DNA of 64,000 bases. Source: Mycolicibacterium crocinum. Its GTDB lineage: Bacteria; Actinomycetota; Actinomycetes; Mycobacteriales; Mycobacteriaceae. The first letter of the stretch is position 1, and each line of letters opens with the position of its first letter. The notes under the pieces were generated by a model, which was given only the letters and a program-made list of their open reading frames with translations, was not told where the DNA came from and made no database searches. The position numbers and the translations under genes are program-made. The stretch is from NCBI RefSeq assembly GCF_022370635.2, contig NZ_CP092362.2, positions 310,001 to 374,000 on the forward strand, in the 5' to 3' direction. Shown piece by piece: positions 1 through 9,094 of this stretch.

Positions 1-1220
1 TCGAGCCGCGTGGCAGCAAACTGCTGCAGGCCAGCGGTGTGCTGCCGGTCGGGCAGACCACGACGCCGTACCAGATCTATGACGCGGTGTTCGACGTGAC
101 GAAGGCCGCGTCCGGCTGGGACATCGACACCGTCAAGCGGTCGCTGAACGTGTTGTCCGAGACCGTCGATCAGACCTACCCGCACCTCAGTGCGGCGCTG
201 GACGGGGTGGCCCGGTTCTCCGACACCATCGGCAAGCGCGACGAGCAGTTCAAGCAGCTGCTGGCCAACGCCAACAAGATCGCCGCAGTGCTGGGCAACC
301 GCAGCGAGCAGATCAACCGGCTGGCGGTCAACGCGCAGACGCTGTTGGCCGCGGTCAACGAGCGCCGGTCCGAGGTCGACGCGCTGCTGTCCAACGTCTC
401 GTTGATCTCCGAGCAGTTCACCGGGTTCGTCAACGACAATCCGAACCTGAATCACGTTCTGGAGCAGCTGAAGACGATCAGCGATGTGCTGGTCAAGCAC
501 AAGACCGATCTGTCTGATGTGCTGATCACCGCCTCGAAGTTCATGGGCGCCCTGGCCGAGGCCATCGGTTCGGGCCCGTACTTCAAGGTGCTCGTGGTCA
601 ACCTGCTGCCCTACCAGATCCTGCAGCCGTGGGTGGACGCCGCGTTCAAGAAGCGCGGTATCGACCCCGAGGAGTTCTGGCGCAACGCCGGCCTGCCGGC
701 CTTCCGGTTCCCGGATCCCAACGGCCAGCGCCAGCCCAACGGTGCTCCGCCGCCTGCGCCGATCCCGCTGGAAGGCACGCCGGACCATCCCGGTCCCGCG
801 GTCGGCCCGGGCTCGCCGTGCTCGTACACCCCGCCGCCGGACGGCATCCCGACCAACAACAACCCGCTGCCGTGCGCCGGGCTGACCCAGGGGCCGTTCG
901 GGGGGCCGGGCTACCCGAGCGCCGACGTGCCGATCTCGGCGCCCAACCCTGACGCGGGTTACCGCCCGGGTGTCCCGAGTGCCGCCTACCCGGGTGAGCT
1001 CTCGCCGGCCATCCAAGGTGTGCCCGCACCGCCGCTGGCTCCCGGCCCGCCGGGAGCACGCACGGTGCCGGTCGCCCCGACACCGGGACCGGCCACCGAC
1101 ATTCCCGGATACGCCCCGCCGCCGAACGCACTGATCGGACCGATCCCGCCACCGGGACCGGGACCGCAAGTGCCGCCGGTCGGTGACCTGGCACCCGTCG
1201 ATCAGGGAGGGGGAGCGTAA
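1..1220 (+). CDS. mce1C: Mce family protein MceC (mce1C-like), 5'-truncated by the window edge
   Basis: This is the C-terminal part of an Mce (MlaD-type) protein of the mce1 lipid/mycolic acid import complex. The reading frame is open from base 3 with no stop before it, so the gene starts outside the window. The visible part has the long helical MCE tail rich in Gln, Asn and Leu heptads, the region thought to form the periplasmic needle. It then has a Pro/Gly-rich C-terminal extension of about 170 residues, typical of MceC proteins. The order C-D-E(lipoprotein)-F-mam, with mceD starting 3 nt after the stop, identifies it as MceC. The mce1 assignment rests on the downstream mam1A-D set and synteny with sigG and monoacylglycerol lipase. 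Confidence 0.9.
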   Translation, partial: EPRGSKLLQASGVLPVGQTTTPYQIYDAVFDVTKAASGWDIDTVKRSLNVLSETVDQTYPHLSAALDGVARFSDTIGKRDEQFKQLLANANKIAAVLGNRSEQINRLAVNAQTLLAAVNERRSEVDALLSNVSLISEQFTGFVNDNPNLNHVLEQLKTISDVLVKHKTDLSDVLITASKFMGALAEAIGSGPYFKVLVVNLLPYQILQPWVDAAFKKRGIDPEEFWRNAGLPAFRFPDPNGQRQPNGAPPPAPIPLEGTPDHPGPAVGPGSPCSYTPPPDGIPTNNNPLPCAGLTQGPFGGPGYPSADVPISAPNPDAGYRPGVPSAAYPGELSPAIQGVPAPPLAPGPPGARTVPVAPTPGPATDIPGYAPPPNALIGPIPPPGPGPQVPPVGDLAPVDQGGGA

Positions 1221-1223
1221 GCG

Positions 1224-2864
1224 ATGTCAACGGTCTTCAACATTCGTAATCTGGGCCTGCCGAAGATGTCTCGGACGTCAGTCGTCGTCGGCACCCTCGT
1301 GGTGGTCATCGCACTCGTGGTGGCCGTGGTCGGCTACAAGCTGTACGAGAAGCTGACCACCAACACGGTCGTGGCGTACTTCCCCGAAGCGCTGGCGCTA
1401 TACCCCGGCGACCGCGTGCAGATCATGGGCGTGAAAGTCGGCGGTATCGACAAGATCGAGCCGGCCGGCGACAAGATGAAGGTCACCTTCCACTACGACA
1501 ACAAGTACAAGGTGCCCGCCAACGCCACCGCGACGATCCTTAACCCGAGCCTGGTCGCCTCCCGCGTGATCCAGTTGGCGCCGGCCTACACCGGTGGTCC
1601 GGTGATGGCCGACAACGCCGTCATCCCGATCGATCGCACCCAGGTGCCGGTGGAGTGGGACGATCTGCGCAACCAGATCTCCGACATCGTCACCAAGCTC
1701 GGCCCGACACCCGAACAGCCCAAGGGCCCCTTCGGCGATGTGCTGGAATCCTTCGCCAACGGCCTGGAGGGCAAGGGCCAGCAGATCAACACCACGTTCA
1801 AGGCGCTGTCCGACGCGGTGAGCGCCCTCAACGAGGGCCGCGGTGATTTCTTCGCCGTGCTCAAGAGCCTGGCGTTGTTCGTCAACGCGCTGCACAAGAG
1901 CGATCAGCAACTGGTGGCGCTCAACAACGACCTGGCCACGTTCACGAACTCGTTCAGCAACTCGGATCAGGAAGTGGCCAAGGCAGTCAAGGACATTGAC
2001 ACCCTGCTGACCACCGCGCGCAAATTCGTCAACGACAACGGCTCCGTACTGAGTAAGGACATCAACAACCTCTCCGACGTCACCACCGCGATCCTGCAGC
2101 CGGAGTCGCGCAACGGCCTGGAGACGGTCCTGCACGTCTACCCGACCCTGGCCGCCAACCTGCAGAACATCTACCACCCGACACATGGTGCGCTGGTGGC
2201 CATTCCGACGATCGCGAGCTTCGCCAACCCGATGCAGTTCATCTGCAGCGCGATCCAGTCCGGCAGCCGGCTGGGGTACCAGGATTCGGCGGAGATGTGC
2301 GCGCAGTACCTCGCGCCGATCATGGATGCGATCAAGTTCAACTTCCCGCCGTTCGGCGTCAACCAGTTCTCGACCGCAGAAACGCTGCCGAAGTACATCG
2401 CCTACTCCGAGGAACGGCTGCGGCCGCCGCCCGGATACAAGGACACGACGGTGCCGGGCATCTGGTCGCGCGACACGTTGTTCTCGCACGGCAACCACGA
2501 GCAGGGCTGGATCGTCGCACCGGGTATGCAGGGCGTGGACGTCCAGGCATTCACCGCCAACATGCTGACGCCGGATTCGTTGGCCGCGTTGATGGGTGGA
2601 CCCGATCCCGTGAACTACCCGCCGGGTGGTCCGCGCGGTGGCGCTCCGTCGAACTCCTACGACCAGCTCAATCCGCTGCCGCCGCCGTGGTATCCGGGCG
2701 CGATCCCGCCGCCACCGCCGGGCCCGAACGTGATCCCCGGACCGTTGCCGGTCTCGCAGCAGATCTATGGCGGAGGCACCGCCCCGGGTCCGGCCGCCCC
2801 GGCCCCGGCCGCACCTGCACCCGCGGGTCCGCCGCTGCCCGCTGAGATGGGAAGTGGACAGTGA
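1224..2864 (+). CDS. mce1D: Mce family protein MceD (mce1D)
   Basis: A 546-residue subunit of the Mce1 lipid importer. A single N-terminal transmembrane helix at about residues 18-40 anchors it in the inner membrane. The MCE/MlaD domain follows at about 45-125, then a long helical tail at about 130-330, and a Pro/Gly/Ala-rich C-terminus (about 455-546) as seen in other MceD proteins. ATG at 1224 is preceded by a purine-rich GGGAGGGGG tract that can serve as ribosome binding site. The start lies 3 nt after the mceC stop and the end overlaps mceE by 4 nt, so translation is probably coupled. Tuberculosis Mce1D is of similar length (about 530). Confidence 0.93.
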   Translation: MSTVFNIRNLGLPKMSRTSVVVGTLVVVIALVVAVVGYKLYEKLTTNTVVAYFPEALALYPGDRVQIMGVKVGGIDKIEPAGDKMKVTFHYDNKYKVPANATATILNPSLVASRVIQLAPAYTGGPVMADNAVIPIDRTQVPVEWDDLRNQISDIVTKLGPTPEQPKGPFGDVLESFANGLEGKGQQINTTFKALSDAVSALNEGRGDFFAVLKSLALFVNALHKSDQQLVALNNDLATFTNSFSNSDQEVAKAVKDIDTLLTTARKFVNDNGSVLSKDINNLSDVTTAILQPESRNGLETVLHVYPTLAANLQNIYHPTHGALVAIPTIASFANPMQFICSAIQSGSRLGYQDSAEMCAQYLAPIMDAIKFNFPPFGVNQFSTAETLPKYIAYSEERLRPPPGYKDTTVPGIWSRDTLFSHGNHEQGWIVAPGMQGVDVQAFTANMLTPDSLAALMGGPDPVNYPPGGPRGGAPSNSYDQLNPLPPPWYPGAIPPPPPGPNVIPGPLPVSQQIYGGGTAPGPAAPAPAAPAPAGPPLPAEMGSGQ

Positions 2865-4018
2865 GCGCGATCCTGAGCACGACCCGTCGGTTCGGCTGGC
2901 GTGGTTTCGTATTGGTCCTGACGGCGATGATCCTGACGTCGTGTGGGTGGCGCGGTATCGCCAACGTCCCGATTCCGGGTGGCCCCGGAACCGGCGAGAA
3001 AGCCATGACGGTGTACGTCCAGATGCCGGATACGTTGGCCCTCAACGTCAACAGCCGGGTCCGGGTCGCCGACGTCTTCGTCGGTACGGTGCGTGCCATC
3101 GAGCTCAAGAACTGGATCCCGACGCTGACGCTTGGCCTGCAGCCCGGAGTCAAGTTGCCCGCCAACGCAATTGCGCGCATCGGCCAGACCAGCCTCCTGG
3201 GCACCCAGCATGTCGAGTTGGACCCGCCGCCGAATCCGTCGTCCGAGCCGCTGCGCGACGGCGCGACGATTCCGCTGAAGAACTCGCAGTCGTTCCCGAC
3301 CACCGAACGCACCCTGGCCAGCATCGCCACCGTGCTGCGCGGCGGCGGCATCTCGAACCTGGAGGTCATCCAGACCGAGGTCGCCAACATCCTGGACGGT
3401 AACGGCGAACAGATCCGCGACTTCCTGACCAAGCTGGACACGTTTACGGATCAGCTCAATCAGCAGCGCGACGACCTGACCCGGGCGATCGACAAGACCA
3501 ACGAACTGCTGACGATCGTGGCCGCGCGGAACAACACCCTGGATCGGGTGCTGACCGAATTCCCGCCGCTGATCAAGTATTTCGCGGACGCCAGGGACCG
3601 GTTCACCGGAGCGGTCGAGGCGCTCGGCCGGTTCAGCAAGGTCACCGCCGACACCTTCTCGGAAGCGCGGGAGAACTTCGACACGAACCTCGCGCTGCTG
3701 CAGCGACCGCTGAAGCAGCTCGGCCGGGCGGCGCCCTACCTGATCGACTCGCTGAAGCTGGTCATCACGGCCCCGTACCCGATCGACAACATCCCGAAGG
3801 TTATTCGTGGTGACTACATCAACACCTCAGCCACCTTCGACCTGACGCTGAGCTCGATCGACAACGCGTTCCTCACCGGTACCGGTGTCTCCGGAATGCT
3901 GCGCGCGCTCGAGCAGGCCTGGGGTCGCGATCCGCAGACGATGATCCCGGATGTTCGGTTCACGCCTCACCCGAACATGACCGACGGTGGCGGACCGTTC
4001 GTCGAGCGCGGCGAGTGA
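2861..4018 (+). CDS. lprK: Mce family lipoprotein MceE (LprK-like, mce1E)
   Basis: A 385-residue Mce subunit and the lipoprotein member of the Mce hexamer. Residues 16-27 form a lipoprotein signal peptide ending in the lipobox I-L-T-S-C with lipidated Cys28. The MCE domain lies at about residues 45-125, followed by the helical tail; there is no Pro-rich extension. The GTG start sits in a GTGA overlap with the mceD stop, so it is read by coupling. Within mce operons the fifth gene encodes the lipoprotein, and Rv0173 (lprK) is the mce1 version. A short 14-nt gap separates it from mceF. Confidence 0.93.
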   Translation: MSAILSTTRRFGWRGFVLVLTAMILTSCGWRGIANVPIPGGPGTGEKAMTVYVQMPDTLALNVNSRVRVADVFVGTVRAIELKNWIPTLTLGLQPGVKLPANAIARIGQTSLLGTQHVELDPPPNPSSEPLRDGATIPLKNSQSFPTTERTLASIATVLRGGGISNLEVIQTEVANILDGNGEQIRDFLTKLDTFTDQLNQQRDDLTRAIDKTNELLTIVAARNNTLDRVLTEFPPLIKYFADARDRFTGAVEALGRFSKVTADTFSEARENFDTNLALLQRPLKQLGRAAPYLIDSLKLVITAPYPIDNIPKVIRGDYINTSATFDLTLSSIDNAFLTGTGVSGMLRALEQAWGRDPQTMIPDVRFTPHPNMTDGGGPFVERGE

Positions 4019-4032
4019 GGGATGACGACTAA

Positions 4033-5583
4033 ATGTTGACCCGTTTCATCAAGACACAGCTCGTCATGTTCGGCGTGCTGACCGTGATCGCCCTGCTGGT
4101 GCTGGGCTGGTACTTCCTGCGGCTGCCGACGCTGGCCGGCATCGGGCAGTACGAGTTGAAGGCGGACCTGCCGTCCTCGGGCGGGCTGTACGCGACGGCC
4201 AACGTGACCTACCGGGGCATCACGATCGGCCGCGTCACCGAGGTGGAGCCCACCGAGAACGGTGTCCGGGCGACGATGAGCATCAGCGACAAGTACAAGA
4301 TCCCCGCTGATGCCACCGCCAACGTGCACTCGGTATCCGCGGTCGGCGAGCAGTATCTCGACCTGGTGTCCGACGGCAATCCCGGGCAGTACTTCTCCCC
4401 CGGGCAGACGATCACCAAATCGACTGTCCCGGAGGAGATCGGCCCGGCGCTGGACGCGGCCAACAAGGGTCTCGCGGCGCTGCCCGCCGACAAGATTCCG
4501 GTGTTGCTGAATGAAACCGCCCAAGCCGTAGGCGGTTTGGGCCCGGCGTTGCAGCGTTTGGTCGACGGCACCCAGGCCATCGTGACTGATTTCAAGACGA
4601 ACATCCAGAACGTCAACGACATCATCCAGAACTCGGCGCCGATCGTCGACAGCCAGGTCAACTCCGGCGATGCCATCCAGCGGTGGGCGGCCAATCTGGA
4701 CACGATCACCACCCAAACCGCTCAGCAGGATCAGGCGCTGCGCAATGGGCTGAGCCAGGCCGCGCCAACCGCCGATGCGGTCAACGCGGTGTTCAGCGAC
4801 GTGCGCGAGTCATTGCCGCAGACGCTGGCGAACCTGGAGATCATCCTGGACATGCTCAAGCGCTATCACAAGGGTGTCGAGCAGTCGCTGGTGCTGCTTC
4901 CGCAGGGTGCGTCGGTGGCCCAGTCGGTGTCGGCGCCATACCCGGGGCAGGCCGCGCTGGACTTCGGGTTGACGATCAACCAGCCCCCGCCGTGTCTGAC
5001 CGGCTTCCTGCCGGCCAGCCAGTGGCGTGCTCCGGCGGACCTTCGACCGATGCCAGTGGAGAACAACCTCTACTGCAAGATCCCGAAGGACACCCCGGCC
5101 AACGTCGTCCGCGGCGCACGTAACTTCCCCTGTGTCGACGTGCCAGGCAAGCGGGCCGCGACACCGATGGAATGCCGCAGCAACGAGCCCTACACCCCGC
5201 TGGGCAACAACCCCTGGTACGGCGACCCGAACCAGGTGCTGAACTGCCCGGCGCCCGGCGCCCGATGCGATCAGCCGGTGAACCCCGGTACCGTGATACC
5301 GGCACCGTCGATCAACAACGGGATGAACCCGCTGCCGGCCGATCTGCTGCCAGGTCCGACGCCACCGACGAGTGACCCGCTCAGTCCACCCGGGACGGGC
5401 ACCGTGCAGTGCAACGGCCAACAACCGAACCCCTGCACGTACACTCCGGCAGCAAGTAATACGGCCGTCTATAGCCCCCAGAGCGGGGAAGTGACCGGTC
5501 CTGACGGCGTGAAATACGACGTCAAGAACTCGAGCAGTACAGGAGACGACGGATGGAAGGAGATGCTGGCTCCGGCCGGCTGA
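4033..5583 (+). CDS. mce1F: Mce family protein MceF (mce1F)
   Basis: A 516-residue last Mce subunit of the operon. An N-terminal membrane helix lies at about residues 9-29, the MCE domain at about 38-115, and a helical tail reaches about residue 300. The C-terminal segment of about 200 residues is rich in Pro and Asn and has several Cys residues, probably disulfide-bonded outside the membrane. Its length almost equals tuberculosis Mce1F (515). ATG 4033 lies 14 nt after mceE. The 3' end overlaps mam1A by 31 nt, so importer and Mam accessory proteins are co-expressed. Confidence 0.93.
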   Translation: MLTRFIKTQLVMFGVLTVIALLVLGWYFLRLPTLAGIGQYELKADLPSSGGLYATANVTYRGITIGRVTEVEPTENGVRATMSISDKYKIPADATANVHSVSAVGEQYLDLVSDGNPGQYFSPGQTITKSTVPEEIGPALDAANKGLAALPADKIPVLLNETAQAVGGLGPALQRLVDGTQAIVTDFKTNIQNVNDIIQNSAPIVDSQVNSGDAIQRWAANLDTITTQTAQQDQALRNGLSQAAPTADAVNAVFSDVRESLPQTLANLEIILDMLKRYHKGVEQSLVLLPQGASVAQSVSAPYPGQAALDFGLTINQPPPCLTGFLPASQWRAPADLRPMPVENNLYCKIPKDTPANVVRGARNFPCVDVPGKRAATPMECRSNEPYTPLGNNPWYGDPNQVLNCPAPGARCDQPVNPGTVIPAPSINNGMNPLPADLLPGPTPPTSDPLSPPGTGTVQCNGQQPNPCTYTPAASNTAVYSPQSGEVTGPDGVKYDVKNSSSTGDDGWKEMLAPAG

Positions 5584-6191
5584 CCCCCAACCCGCCAGCC
5601 GACGACGAAGCCGCACTCGATGAGGCGGAACAGTCGACGAATGTGGAATTGGTCGAGGAGACCGAAACAGCCGACGACGCCGCGCCGCGCGGGTCGCGAC
5701 TGAGCGGTCGCCGCCTGGGCTTTGTTGTCGCCGGACTCGTGATCGCGAGCCTGCTCGTCGCCACCGGCGGGTACTTCGCCCTGCGGTCGCACCAGAAGAG
5801 CGTCACCGCTGCGCGGAACGAGACCATCGCGCTGGCCGCGGCCAAGGACTGCGTCACCGCCACTCAGGCACCGGACGCCAACGCGATGGCCGCCAGCCAG
5901 CAGAAGATCGTCGAGTGCTCGACCGGTGATTTCGCCGCACAGGCCAGCCTCTACAGCGGACTGCTGGTCGACGCCTATCAGGCCGCCAAGGTTCAGGTCC
6001 AGGTCTCCAACATGCGCGCGGCCGTCGAGAAGCACAACGACGACGGCTCGATAAGCGTCCTGGTGGCGGTGCGGGTGAAGGTGTCCAACTCCGCGACCCA
6101 GGATCAGGAACAGGGCTACCGGTTGCGCGTCAAGATGATGCCCGAGGGAGGCACGTACAAGATCGCCAACCTCGACCAGGTGAGCAAGTGA
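5553..6191 (+). CDS. mam1A: Mce-associated membrane protein Mam1A
   Basis: A 212-residue protein that matches Rv0175 in size and position. It has an acidic cytoplasmic N-terminus of about 50 residues, one transmembrane helix at about 55-77, and an extracytoplasmic domain of the Mam type (NTF2-like fold, about 85-212) ending in a predicted beta-rich segment. Mam proteins stabilise or assist the Mce complex; the exact biochemical role is not established. The ATG lies inside the mceF 3' end and the stop overlaps the GTG of the next gene by 4 nt. Confidence 0.9.
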   Translation: MEGDAGSGRLTPNPPADDEAALDEAEQSTNVELVEETETADDAAPRGSRLSGRRLGFVVAGLVIASLLVATGGYFALRSHQKSVTAARNETIALAAAKDCVTATQAPDANAMAASQQKIVECSTGDFAAQASLYSGLLVDAYQAAKVQVQVSNMRAAVEKHNDDGSISVLVAVRVKVSNSATQDQEQGYRLRVKMMPEGGTYKIANLDQVSK

Positions 6192-7183
6192 CGGTGACAA
6201 TCCCCGAAGCGGACACCGGCACCGAGGCCGACGTCGACGCCACCGAGGTTGCCCACGCCGCTGCGGTGGGGGTGCCGGCCAGTTGGCCGGCGCGGGCCGG
6301 CGCGTTCACCGTCGACGTGTTCTTCGGTATCGGTGTGGTGGCCACCTGCCTGCTGGTGGCGTGGACCGCCCCGCTGCGCGGATGGCTGTGGTGGGTCGCG
6401 GTGTCGCTGGCCGGCGCGGTGTTTTTGGCGGTCGCCGTCAACCGATGGCTGCTGCCCGCGATCACCGGGTGGACGCTGGGTCGCTCGCTGGCCGGGATCG
6501 CCGTCGTCACACGTGACGGCGGATCGGTCGGCCCGTGGCGACTTCTGGTCCGCGACCTGGCACATCTGCTCGACACCGTCGCGGTGTTGCTCGGCTGGCT
6601 GTGGCCGCTGTGGGATTCGCGTGGGCGAACGTTCGCCGACCTGCTGACCCGCACCGAAGTCCACCGCGTCGAGGGCGAGCTGCCCAACCGGCGCAGGCTG
6701 GCCGGGGTGGTGCTGGTGATGCTCGCGGTGCTGGCCGTCGGCGCTACGGCACTGGCCTACTTCGGGGTGTACCGGCCTGAGTGGGCGGTCGAGCAGGCTC
6801 GCCAGCAGCTGGCGGTCGAGGGACCCAAGATCGTCACGCAGATGCTGAGCTATGACGTCGCCTCGATCGACAGCGACTTCGCCCGCGCCCGCGGCCTTGC
6901 CACCGACAGCTATCGGCAAAAGCTTGTGGCAGAACAGGATTCGGTGCGCAAGAGCGGCCCCGTCGACAACGACTACTGGGTGACCAACAGCGCCGTGCTG
7001 ACCAACACCCGGGATCGGGCGGAGATGCTGCTGCTCATGCAGGGCCAGCGCGGCGAGGCACCCAAGCAGCGCCTGATCACCGCCACCCTGCAGGTGAATT
7101 TCGAGCGGTCCGCGAGCGGCCAGTGGCAGGTGGCGAATCTCTCGGTGCTGGCCAAGCCGAACCCGGCGGGGGAGGCGAAATGA
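6188..7183 (+). CDS. mam1B: RDD-domain Mce-associated membrane protein Mam1B
   Basis: A 331-residue protein corresponding to Rv0176. The first half (about residues 30-165) is an RDD-family domain with hydrophobic helices. It is followed by another membrane helix at about 168-190 and a C-terminal Mam-like soluble domain. This RDD-Mam fusion is a hallmark of the mce1 accessory set. The GTG start in a GTGA overlap with mam1A indicates translational coupling. A hydrophilic N-terminus rich in Thr, Glu and Asp precedes the first helix. Function is inferred from context: assistance of the Mce1 importer. Confidence 0.88.
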   Translation: MTVTIPEADTGTEADVDATEVAHAAAVGVPASWPARAGAFTVDVFFGIGVVATCLLVAWTAPLRGWLWWVAVSLAGAVFLAVAVNRWLLPAITGWTLGRSLAGIAVVTRDGGSVGPWRLLVRDLAHLLDTVAVLLGWLWPLWDSRGRTFADLLTRTEVHRVEGELPNRRRLAGVVLVMLAVLAVGATALAYFGVYRPEWAVEQARQQLAVEGPKIVTQMLSYDVASIDSDFARARGLATDSYRQKLVAEQDSVRKSGPVDNDYWVTNSAVLTNTRDRAEMLLLMQGQRGEAPKQRLITATLQVNFERSASGQWQVANLSVLAKPNPAGEAK

Positions 7184-7737
7184 GTCCGCGCCGCAAGGTC
7201 GAAGCCGATGATAAGGAGCTGTTCCGGCTGCCCGATCGGCAGCCGCGGCGTTGGGTCCTGCCGCTGGTGGCGAGCTTGGCGGCCGTGCTGATCATCGCCG
7301 CGATCACGACCAGCACGCTGCTGTTGGTGAAACGCGAAACCCAGCGACACGACGCGGTCCGAGATGTGGCCGTGCTGAGCTTCGTTCGCGGTTTCGTCAC
7401 GCACTACACCTCGATCGACCCGTTCCACGCCAACGACTACGCCGACAAGGTGCTGGCCCAGGGCACCGGTCAGTTCGCAAAGCTGTACCAGGACAAGATG
7501 AATGAGGTCGTCATCCAGGTGGCCCGGGCGGAGCCGACGACGGGGACGGTGCAGGCCGTGGGCATCGAACGCTGGAACCGCGACGGCAGCGCCGATGTGG
7601 TGGCGGCCGCCACGACGAAAACCCGTATGCCCGATGGCAAGACCGTGGAAAGCGGCAGCCGCTGGGTGGTCACCGTAACCCAAGAAGGAGGTGCAGGAGG
7701 TCCGTGGAAGATCAGCAACCTGCTGCAGGTGATCTGA
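7180..7737 (+). CDS. mam1C: Mce-associated membrane protein Mam1C
   Basis: A 185-residue protein, the counterpart of Rv0177 (184 residues). A longer in-frame start exists upstream, but ATG 7180 is preferred because it forms an ATGA overlap with the mam1B stop and is preceded by a GGGGAGGCG ribosome binding site. There is a basic N-terminal segment, one transmembrane helix at about 25-50, and an extracytoplasmic Mam/NTF2-like domain. It overlaps mam1D by 34 nt. Role: accessory to Mce1, by family and context. Confidence 0.88.
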   Translation: MSPRRKVEADDKELFRLPDRQPRRWVLPLVASLAAVLIIAAITTSTLLLVKRETQRHDAVRDVAVLSFVRGFVTHYTSIDPFHANDYADKVLAQGTGQFAKLYQDKMNEVVIQVARAEPTTGTVQAVGIERWNRDGSADVVAAATTKTRMPDGKTVESGSRWVVTVTQEGGAGGPWKISNLLQVI

Positions 7738-8354
7738 CCGACGCCGCACCGGAGGACACCACCGAGGACACGGCCGCCGAGGCCGAGACTTCGGCTGACG
7801 CCGACGCTGCAGCCGAGACTCCGAAGCGACCGAATTGGTTGCGCCGCAACAAGACTGCGCTGGCGATCGGCACGTCCGCGGCTCTATTCGTCGCGGCGGG
7901 CGCCTTCGCGGGTGCGACCGTTCAGCCCTACCTGGTGGACCAGGCGACCGTCGACACCAAGCTGGTGATCGCGCGCACCGCGGCCGAGGCGATCACGACG
8001 CTGTGGACCTACACACCAGAAGACATGGACAAGCTGCCGGATCGGTCGGCGAAGTACCTGTCCGGGGATTTCGAGGACCAGTACCGCAAGTACGTCGACG
8101 CGATCGTGCCGACCAACAAGCAGGCCAAGGTCACGAACAGCACCGAGGTGGTCGGCGCGGCCGTCGAGTCGCTGAACGGCCCGGATGCCACCGCGATCGT
8201 CTACACCAACACCACCTCGAAGAGCCCGCTCACCAAGGACATCCCGGCGACGAAGTATCTGTCGTACCGCGTGCAGCTGGTCCGCGACGGGTCGCACTGG
8301 CTGGTCACCAAGATGACCACGGTGACCTCACTGGACCTAACGCCCAAGCTGTAG
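7704..8354 (+). CDS. mam1D: Mce-associated membrane protein Mam1D
   Basis: A 216-residue protein, the counterpart of Rv0178 and the last gene of the mce1 transcription unit. It has an acidic Ala/Glu/Asp/Thr-rich N-terminus of about 40 residues, a transmembrane helix at about 51-73, and a Mam/NTF2-like extracytoplasmic domain ending in beta strands. GTG 7704 is preceded by a perfect AGGAGG (7695-7700), which decides the start. Only 25 nt follow before the next gene, but that gene has its own promoter-like box, so the operon probably ends here. Confidence 0.88.
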   Translation: MEDQQPAAGDLTDAAPEDTTEDTAAEAETSADADAAAETPKRPNWLRRNKTALAIGTSAALFVAAGAFAGATVQPYLVDQATVDTKLVIARTAAEAITTLWTYTPEDMDKLPDRSAKYLSGDFEDQYRKYVDAIVPTNKQAKVTNSTEVVGAAVESLNGPDATAIVYTNTTSKSPLTKDIPATKYLSYRVQLVRDGSHWLVTKMTTVTSLDLTPKL

Positions 8355-8367
8355 CCGGATCATTGGC

Positions 8368-8373
8368 GATACT
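8368..8373 (+). promoter_or_regulatory. Putative leaderless -10 box (GATACT) before the DUF1275 gene
   Basis: GATACT lies exactly 6 nt before ATG 8380, and there is no clear Shine-Dalgarno. This spacing puts the transcription start at or next to the A of the start codon, as in mycobacterial leaderless mRNAs. It suggests the gene is not simply the tail of the mce operon. Confidence 0.4.
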
Positions 8374-8379
8374 TGCCCC

Positions 8380-9084
8380 ATGGCCGTCGCCTCGCCCGTC
8401 TCGGAACGCTCCACCGTCGTCGCGCTGCTGCTGCTGACGTTCGCCACCGGTCTGGTCGACGCGATCAGCGTGCTGGTGCTCGGGCACGTGTTCGTCGCGA
8501 ACATGACCGGCAACGTGATCTTCCTGGGCTTCTGGTTCGCGCCGCACTCGGGGGTGGACATGACCGCCGCGGTGATCGCGTTCGTCTTCTTCCTCTCCGG
8601 CACGGTGATCGGCGGACGGTTCGCCCGTCACCTCGACCACGAGGTGGCGGTTCGGGTGTGGCTGACCGCCGCGCTTGGTGCCGAGGTGGTGCTGCTGGCG
8701 GTGTTGGCCGTGCTCGCCGGTGCCGGTGTCCTGCAGTACCACGACAACGGCAAGCTGATCCTGATCGCCGGTCTGGCGGTGGCGTTCGGCTTTCAGAACG
8801 CCGCGGCCCGCCAGTTCGGGATCCAGGAACTCAGCACCACCGTGCTCACGACGACGCTGGTGGGGATCGGCTTCGACAGCCGGCTCGCGGGTGGCACCGG
8901 GCAGCGGGAAAAGCTGCGCTACAGCGTCGTTCTGACGATGTGTGCCGGAGCCACCGTCGGTGCGACGATGTCGCGCTTCATGGTCGCTCCCGTCATCGCT
9001 TTGGCGGCGGTCGTGGTGGCCGCCAGCCTGGCCGTCTTCCGGTACGGTCCGCAACCCGTGACGGCACCGGAGCCTGGAAACTAG
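8380..9084 (+). CDS. YoaK/DUF1275 family membrane protein
   Basis: A 234-residue polytopic membrane protein with about six hydrophobic segments. The family signature is visible near the N-terminus, where a conserved T-G-L-V-D-A-I-S stretch is followed by F-V-A-N-M-T-G-N; both are typical of YoaK (DUF1275). Members are small transporter-like proteins of unknown substrate. The ATG follows a leaderless-type -10 box by 6 nt. It lies between the mce1 operon and an SDR gene on the same strand, which also has its own -10 box, so a functional link to either neighbour is not shown. Confidence 0.85.
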   Translation: MAVASPVSERSTVVALLLLTFATGLVDAISVLVLGHVFVANMTGNVIFLGFWFAPHSGVDMTAAVIAFVFFLSGTVIGGRFARHLDHEVAVRVWLTAALGAEVVLLAVLAVLAGAGVLQYHDNGKLILIAGLAVAFGFQNAAARQFGIQELSTTVLTTTLVGIGFDSRLAGGTGQREKLRYSVVLTMCAGATVGATMSRFMVAPVIALAAVVVAASLAVFRYGPQPVTAPEPGN

Positions 9085-9087
9085 AGT
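9082..9087 (+). promoter_or_regulatory. Putative leaderless -10 box (TAGAGT) of the SDR gene
   Basis: TAGAGT overlaps the stop of the DUF1275 gene and ends 7 nt before ATG 9095. There is no Shine-Dalgarno in the gap, so a leaderless transcript is likely. Confidence 0.45.
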
Positions 9088-9094
9088 CGCGCGT